In this document: piece by piece, positions 42,234-51,200 of the stretch
Numbering within the stretch: the first letter of the stretch is position 1
How the letters are laid out: each line of letters opens with the position of its first letter
DNA from: Bolinopsis microptera
Lineage: Eukaryota; Ctenophora; Tentaculata; Lobata; Bolinopsidae
NCBI RefSeq assembly: GCF_026151205.1
Contig: NC_087083.1
Coordinates: 14,624,280-14,688,279, forward strand
Length of the DNA stretch: 64,000 nt
Direction of reading: 5' to 3'
Notes under the pieces: model-generated
The model's database searches: none
Seen by the model: the letters and a program-made list of their open reading frames with translations, nothing else
Told to the model about the DNA's origin: nothing
Made by a program: the position numbers and the translations under genes

Positions 42234-45200
42234 CTGAAAACAAGATTCAAAAGATTGTTTACTAAATTCATTGTATATTAAATTCATTCGGATAAATTTT
42301 AAGTGTCTAAACTTTAACGTTTGCTATTTGAGGATACCCCGCGAAACAGCTTCTTAGCACATCAAAACATTTACGCATGTAATAATATTTGTTTCACTCA
42401 TTTTTCCCCGTGATTTTAATCTTCCTCATTTTTTGATTGTCATTATCGTTTCAGAATATTTTGAAATTGGTATTGTATAAAATGTTAATTTCCAGTAAAG
42501 TCCGAAATGGAGATACACTAACCAGGGTCTCTAGAAGAAGACTGATAACGAAACATTGCTGACTCTATCAGGATCTCTTAACTCCTCTTCTTCATCTCCT
42601 TGTGTGCTTACCTGATGATTAATGGAGTAGATATTTAGAATGCAATCAGTCCAAACCAGGTAAAGTTAACATATCTTACTGTTATACCAGGTAAAGTTAA
42701 CATATCTTACTGTAATACCAGGTAAAGTTAACATATCTTACTGTTATACCAGGTAAAGTTAACATATCTTACTGTTATACCAGGTCTTTGTTCCCCCCAA
42801 TCTCCCCACTGATTACTCCGCTGAGGCTGCGACTGAAAATACCACACTTATAACTAAACGGTTATTTTTGTAGTTTGTAACTAAAGGATTATTTAGTGAA
42901 TGTTCTAAACTATTTGATATATGCGGAATTGTAGTTTTACTGGTAAAGTACTCTTATAATAACTTAATAATATTATTATTTATAATTTAATCTTATAATA
43001 ATATTAATCACGTGATACAGTATGGTCGCCTATACCTGTGGTCTTTGGGGCACCGAGAGAAGAGTGAAAGTTCTCCAGAACTTTCTGCTGTTTTTATCAG
43101 GCATATCTTGGGTTATGACCAAAGAGAAAACTACACCCTGCTACTAGAGTAAAAGAGAAACATCCAATATAAACATCCAATATGAACCTGCCCTGCTATT
43201 AGTTATATTGCAGTCTTGTTTTGGGCGGATTTTACTATTGAGTACACTAAAATAAATAAGTAACTGAAAATAAAAAGGCAAAGAATTGTTTATAAGTTTA
43301 TAATTGCACTCAGCACGATAAGAGTTTCGTATTTTCCTTGGTCTAATGATTTATAAACAACTATCAAGGTAAAGATAAACCACACTAATCAGTAGAGATA
43401 AAGACGAAAGGGTCCGTTTTTTCAATTGTTTAAATCAAAATATAGTTTTGAAGTTCATTTAGATCTTGGATTTAAATTAACGATACTGAGCGAAAAATGT
43501 AAAACAAAGTTTGAAAACTAAAAGTTAAATATAATCAACACGAATACAAGGTGTACATTGCGGGTGTTACTGCATGTTTGTTTATATTGCAGTTATTAAC
43601 CGTTCACACAGTGCCAAGCCTGCAATAACATTGTCATTACCTTAATATAAACATATGATAATATACACGGTGTTACGGTTTCTGCTTCACTAGAGATAAG
43701 CCAGCGTATCAGCTGTACATGAACATAATATATCATTCAAAATAAAATGAACTTATTGGTTTCACTGGCATGTTTGTATCTTTGTATCAAAAAGGGAAGG
43801 ATACTTTTTGTCCTTACACAGGGCCAACAACATGTTATGAAATGCTGTCTGCTACATGCCCAGCTTCTACACAAAAATGTGCATCAGTCTACATGACTAT
43901 CAGTCTACATGACTATCAGTCTACATGACTATCAGTCTACATGACTATCAGTCTACATGACTATCAGTCTACATGACTATCAGTCTACATGACTATCAGT
44001 CTACATGACTATCAGTCTACATGGACTATCAGTCTACATGACTATCAGTCTACATGACTATCAGTCTACATGACTATCAGTCTACATGACTATCAGTCTA
44101 CATGACTATCAGTCTACATGACTATCAGTCTACATGACTATCAGTCTACATGACTATCAGTCTACATGACTATCAGTCTACATGACTATCAGTCTACATG
44201 ACTATCAGTCTACATGACTATCAGTCACTAATAGTATACGGTGATTTTAGTTTTATTCACATGTTTTTATTTTTGCCCCATTTTCGGTCAATTTTTGCCC
44301 GATTGACCGGTTATTTGCACTTAGGATTTATGAGCCGTTTATTTGTTGAGAAGTCGAAGAAGGATTGTAAATTAGTAAGTTACTGATAAAAATTAGTTTC
44401 AATTGAAGCAAATGGCAATTTAATTTAAAATGCTTTCTGTTTGTTGTTGGTTTAAACAGGAATTACGGAATCGTTTTTGAATTGCTTTTGAAAATGAGTG
44501 AGAATTGATCTTAACACAACGAAAATAAATTTATGTAAATGCTTGTCTAAAAATAATCTAAAAGTTCAATTGCATATGTATCTAAATATGATATTTTAAA
44601 AACAGTGTTTAAATCTCCTGCCAAATGTGTCAAATGTTCAGAAATGTCCATAAAAATGTTTACATGACAAGGCCGGATTCTTCCTCCTCCTCCTCTTCTT
44701 CTAGTTGAACAATAACGTTCTGAGGATTTGTTGAACTTCTTACCACCCACTTCGAACTTCACCGACACTCTGAAACGGAATGTCTTTTATCAAGATTGAT
44801 CATGTTACATAATTATTATGGCCAGTTGGTAATCTAGCTAGGCACACTTGGGGCACACTTGGGGCACAAAATTGAAATTCCTGGGGCACACACTTCATTT
44901 CATCTATTATCATTAAATGAAATGAAAGTCATCAACTGCATTTATAATGAGTAACCTACCTGTATGTTCCAGCCTCCTTGGCAGTAACTCCCGTGATAGT
45001 TAGTGATGTCTTGTCCTCGCTCAGCGAGTATCTGTCTCCGTTCAACTGAGGGTAGATGAGGATTGTTAGACAAGCACATAATTTTATTGTCTTAAAAAGT
45101 TCCACTATTTAATTCACTATTTAATTCACTATTTATTTCACTATTTCCTTGTAAGTGTGAGTGGAAATAATTAATTATTTATGATTCCCATTAATTAATT

Positions 45201-48200
45201 ACCTTCTTGTTGGGCACTTTAACCCAGGTAATCTTATCCGCAGCTGGTGTTGGTACAACGTTAATCTCAACATTTATAGTAACAATCTCCTCCCTCTTTA
45301 ACTGTGTAGAACTTCTTACCAGCTTCAACAGCCACCTGCACAATAACCAGCTTAGTTCACAACTCGAATAACCAGCTTAGTTGAACAACTGAATAACCAG
45401 CTTAGTTAACAACTGAAATAACCAGCTTAATTAACAACTGAATAACCAGCTTAGGTTAACAACTGAATAATTAGCTTAGTTAACAACTGAATAACCAGCT
45501 TAATTAACAACTGAATAACCAGCTTAGTTAACAACTGATAACCAGCTTAATTAACAACTGAATAACCAGCTTAATTAACAACTGAATAACCAGCTTAGTT
45601 AACAACTGGAATAACCAGCTTAATTAACAACTGAATAACCAGCTTAATTAACAACTGAATAACCAGCTTAGTTAACAACTGAATAACCAGCTTAGTTAAC
45701 AACTGAATAACCAGCTTAGTTAACAACTGAATAACCAGCTTAGTTAACAACTGAATAACCAGCTTAATTAACAACTGAATAACCAGCTTAATTAACAACT
45801 GAATAACCAGCTTAATTAACAACTGAATAACCAGCTTAGTTAACAACTGAATAACCAGCTTAGTTAACAAACTGAATAACCAGCTTAGTTAACAACTGAA
45901 TAACCAGCTTAGTTAACAACTGAATAACCAGCTTAGTTAACAACTGAACTAACCAGCTTAATTAACAACTGAATAACCAGCTTAGTTAACAACTGAATAA
46001 CCAGCTTAATTAACAACTGAATAACCAGCTTAGTTAACAACTGAATAACCAGCTTAGTTAACAACTGAATAACCAGCTTAGTTAACAACTGAAATAACCA
46101 GCTTAGTTAACAACTGAATAAACCAGCTTAGTTAACAACTGAATAATTAGCTTAGTTAACAACTGAATAACCAGCTTAGTTAACAACTGAATAATTAGCT
46201 GGATAATTAGCTGGCTAATTAGCAATGATTAGCATGTTATTAATTTGAGTCATTACCTTCAATTAAAAGGAAAGATAATGAATATGCTGAATAGTGTACT
46301 CACTGTGACAAGATGACCTCTACTAGTTCGCTGGTTTCAGTGCTGGGTATAAACATAGCGTACACTCCCGCGTTCTGATCAGCAATATTATTGATGTTCA
46401 GCAACATTTTGTCGTCTGACATTTCTGAAAATAGGGTAAATTTTAGGTGATGTTAGGGTGTATTGTGGGCATCAAGGTATATGCTTTGCCTTGTTGGCTA
46501 CATGGTAGTGTGAATCCATTAACTCGGATACAGAATCACAATCTAACATAAATTACTGATCGGTCTTCTGATAGAATAAATAGTAAAATAAGATGATAAA
46601 TAGTGTGTACCTATGTTACTGAGACCGTCAGCAGGCAGTTTAACCGAGGTTTAACTGGTCCACTCCACCCTCGCTGGAATCGAAATCTTTCTCCGAGTTG
46701 AGGGGTACAGTTCACCACGGCCAGCTCTCCGTATTTAGCGTGGGTACACTTTAGGCTCACACGAGGTCGTTCGGTCTGAACAGAGCTTCAATTAGATTGA
46801 CAGGAAAAATAGAATTCTGGTAGTAAGTTGTGGTTGAGGCCGAGGAAAGTGAACTAAATATAACTGGACGTATGTTTAGATAACTCACTATATTCACAGT
46901 ATGCCATGTCCTGGACCACTGGGTTGAGTGGTAAGCGTAGTAATCTCCAGCAGTTTCTGCACCCGGTATATTCTCCCTTACTAGTACTCGCCCCTGGTTA
47001 AGCCCCCTCGCTGTCAGTCTTTATGCACACTTCTCTGTAACCACTCCATCCTCGAATTAGGGTGACCCTAGAAATTGTGTATCGTTAGTTGTTTAGTGTG
47101 GAGACAGTGTTAATTAAGTGTGGTCACAGTGTTAACTTCAGTGTGGACACATGTTAACTTTAGTGTGGGAACAGGGTTATACTTTAGTGTGGACACAGTG
47201 TTAACTTTAGCGTGGTCACAGTGTTACTTTAGTGTGGACACAGTGTTAACTTTAGTGTGGTCACAGTGTTTGTTAACTTTGTGTCGACACATTGTTAACT
47301 TTAGTGTGTGTGGTCACAAGTTATGTTATCTTTAGTGTGGTCACAGTGGTTAACTTTAGTGTGGTCACTAGTGTTAACTTTAGTGTCGACACATTGTTAA
47401 CTTTAGTGTGGTCACAGTGTTAACTTAAGTGTCGACACATTGTTAACTTTAGTGTGGTCTCAGTGTTAACTTTTAGTGTGGTCACAGTGTTAACTTTAGT
47501 GTGGTCACTAGTGTTAACTTTAGTGTGGTCACAGTGTAACTTTAGTGTGCTCACAGTGTTAACTTTAGTGTGACACAGTGTTAACTTTAGTGTGGTCGGA
47601 CATATAGTTTATTGAGATAAAAGAATTAAAAGTCTAACCAACTAATTAAAAGAAGTAAATTAACCAGTGTTACCTGGTTACCTGGTTACCTGGTTACCTG
47701 GTTACCTGGTTACCTGGGTTACCTGGTTACCTGTTTACCTGGTTACCTGGTTACCTGGTTACCTGGTTACCTGGTTACCTGGTTACCTGGTTACCTGGAT
47801 ACCTGGTTACTGGTTACCTGGTTACCTGGTTACCTGGTTACCTGGTTACCTGGTTACCTGGTTACCTGGTTACCTGGTTACCTGGTTACCTGGTTACCTG
47901 GTTACCTGGTTACCTGGTTACCTGGTTACCTGGGTTACCTGGTTACCTGGTTACCTGGTTACTGGTTACCTGGTTTACTGGTTACCTGGTTACCTGGTTA
48001 CCTGGTTACCTGGTTACCTGGTTACCTGGTTACCTGGTTACCTGGTTACCTGGTTACTGGTTACCTGGTTACCTGGTACCTGGTTACCTGGTTACCTGTT
48101 ACCTGGTTACCTGGTTACCCTGGTTACCTGGTTGCCCTTGGTTACCTGGTTGATGTAAGCAGCACGCTTGGCACCACACGAGTAATGAGGGGCAGGAGGC

Positions 48201-51200
48201 TTCTCAGCCATCATCTGGAATCCAGTAGTGAATCTGTACCAATCCTTACCTGGTGTATTCACACATCAATAATCAGTATCACTAAACGTTCTTCAATGGT
48301 CAGTTATAACGTTAATCCAAGCAACAGAAGGCGATTGTAATAATTTAAATTATAAGAGTGTTACAGTGTTACAGTATTACAGTATTACAGTGTTACAGTA
48401 TTACAGTGTTACAGTGTTACAGTGTTACAGTGTTACAGTGTTACAGTGTTACAGTGTTACAGTGTTACCCTTGTTGTAGTCGGGGTGTAGGTCGTCTTGT
48501 GACTCGGACACGTAAACTGGTTCCTCCCATCCTCTGATAGTGGGTGTTAGCGTGCAGGCACACATCAGTATCTGCCAGGGAGGATTTCATCAACATGGGT
48601 ACAGTTTCATTAACAATAGTCTAGTTGTATATTTAATTTAACTTCAAGGAAATTTATTTGTGAAGAATAGCCTTATTGTAAATTTCAACACCAAGTCTTT
48701 TTCTGCGTAACTCCTAGCAGATCGAACTTGTTTAACATTACTTACGTTATTAAGATAACACTCCAAACGTAACAGATTTATTGCAGGGTTAAACTTAATG
48801 GGTAATTAAGATAACGTACCAACACTCCACACGTAGTGGTAGTTAGGAGTAGGCTGGAGCCAGTATACGTAGTGTACTAATTAAGATAACGTACCAACAC
48901 TCCACACGTAGTGGTAGTTAGGAGTAGGCTGGAGCCAGTATACGTAGTGTACTAATTAAGATAAGTACCAACACTCCACACGTAGTGGTAGTTAGGAGTA
49001 GGCTGGAGCCAGTATACGTAGTGTACTATTAAGATAACGTACCAACACTCCACACGTAGTGGTAGTTAGGAGTAGGCTGGAGCCAGTATACGTAGTGTAC
49101 TAATTAAGATAACGTACCAACACTCCACACGTAGTGGTAGTTAGGAGTAGGCTGGAGCCAGTATACGTAGTGTACTAATTAAGATAACGTACCAACACTC
49201 CACACGTAGTGGTAGTTAGGAGTAGGCTGGAGCCAGTATACGTAGTGTACTAATTAAGATAACGTACCAACACTCACACGTAGTGGTAGTTAGGAGTAGG
49301 CTGGAGCCAGTATACGTAGTGTACTATTAAGATAACGTACCAACACTCCACACGTAGTGGTAGTTAGGAGTAGGCTGGAGCCAGTATACGTAGTGTACTA
49401 ATTAAGATAACGTACCAACACTCCACACGTAGTGGTAGTTAGGAGTAGGCTGGAGCCAGTATACGTAGTGTACTAATTAAGATAACGTACAACACTCCAC
49501 ACGTAGTGGTAGTTAGGAGTAGGCTGGAGCCAGTATACGTAGTGTACTAATTAGATAACGTACCAACACTCCACCACGTAGTGGTAGTTAGGAGTAGGCT
49601 GGAGCCAGTATACGTAGTGTACTAATTAAGATAACGTACCAACACTCCACACGTAGTGGTAGTTAGGAGTAGGCTGGAGCCAGTATACAGTAGTGTACTA
49701 ATTAAGATAACGTACCAACACTCCACACGTAGTAGTAGTTAGGAGTAGGCTGGAGCCAGTATACGTAGTGTACTAATTAAGATAACGTACCAACACTCCA
49801 CACGTAGTGGTAGTTAGGAGTAGGCTGGAGCCAGTATACGTAGTGTACTAATTAAGATAACGTACCAACACTCCACACGTAGTGGTAGTTAGGAGTAGGC
49901 TGGAGCCAGTATACGTAGTGTACTAATTAAGATAACGTACCAACACTCCACACGTAGTGGTAGTTAGGAGTAGGCTGGAGCCAGTATACGTAGTGTACTA
50001 ATTAAGATAACGTACCAACACTCCACACGTAGTGGTAGTTAGGAGTAGGCTGGAGCCAGTATACGTAGTGCTCTCCGCAGTCCTTTACTCTGATCTTGAT
50101 GACGTGTGTAGTTGAGCCAAACTTAGCTGTCCTCTCCACCTCACCATCTTCAGGTGCTGGCAGGTCTCCCTCCATCCAGGACGGGTACGCTCCACCTGGA
50201 ACAAATTGTTAATCTACTGACGGGTACGTGGAACCTGGGACATATTGTTAATCTACTGACGGGTACGTGGAACCTGGGACAAATTGTTAATCTAGTGACG
50301 GGTACGCGGCATCTGGGACATATTAGGTAGTGCGCCATCGACAGTGAGCCGCGCGTGCCGACTGTAGGATGGTTTTTTAGCGCTAATTTCGGCCAGCACA
50401 ATTTTCTTCAAACAAATAGATATTGAGTATCCTTCCCGACCTCCAATTGCAACAAAAATTGGTAAGCTAACTTAAAGACTTACAAGGAAAGTGTCCGAAA
50501 AATTTAAAGCATATCCAACCATCAGACATTATGTTACAGCTAAAAGTAGCGTATTTTGCCCCATTTTGATCACTATATCAACTCCGATATCCACCAAATT
50601 TTTCGGACAGTTGTGAAAGCTCTATTGGAAGGTCGTCGCCAATTTCCAGAATGATATCATTTAAGGAACTGAAGATAAATCCGAATAATACGACAAAAAT
50701 GGTCAAATTTGGACGAATTTGGTCAAATTACGCGACTTTTACAGCTACTTTTGCTCCAAAAGCCGCGCACCATCAAATATGGCACCTAGGCGAAACTCAC
50801 TGATCTTTCCAAAAAGGTATGAAAAATTTGGTATTGTGGAAATTCTCACAATCTCTAGAAAACAGTGGTACAAAAATTTTTAAAATCCGAGCAAGTTTAT
50901 TTTTATCGTGCACCTCCTAGACATATTGTTAATCTACTGACGGGTACGTGGAACCTGGGACAAATTGTTAATTTAGTGACGGGTACGCGGCATCTGGGAC
51001 AAATTGTTAATCTAGTGACGGGTACGCGGCATCTGGGACATATTGTTAATCTACTGACGGGTAGGCGGAACCTGGGACAAATTGTTAATCTACTGACGGG
51101 TACGCGGCACCTGGGACAAATTGTTAATCTACTGACGGGTACGCGGCACCTGGGACAAATTGTTAATTTAGTGACGGGTACGCGGCATCTGGGACAAATT

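Noticed and set aside
43883-44226. CRISPR-like regular array
   Set aside because: There are no unique spacers; the 16-bp units are directly adjacent, and the setting is a eukaryotic intron.
45203-45335. Alternative Ig-like reading VAVEAGKKFYTVKEGG at the start of this exon
   Set aside because: It looks plausible but needs two compensating indels, whereas the other frame fits both neighbouring exon phases without change.
45595-45870. 91-codon frame of repeated LVIQLLTK
   Set aside because: A 24-base period keeps one frame open by arithmetic; the array lies in an intron and is broken by indels.
47667-48158. 163-codon frame of repeated YLVTWLPG
   Set aside because: An 8-bp repeat reads through all frames; the sequence is an intron array starting at a splice donor.
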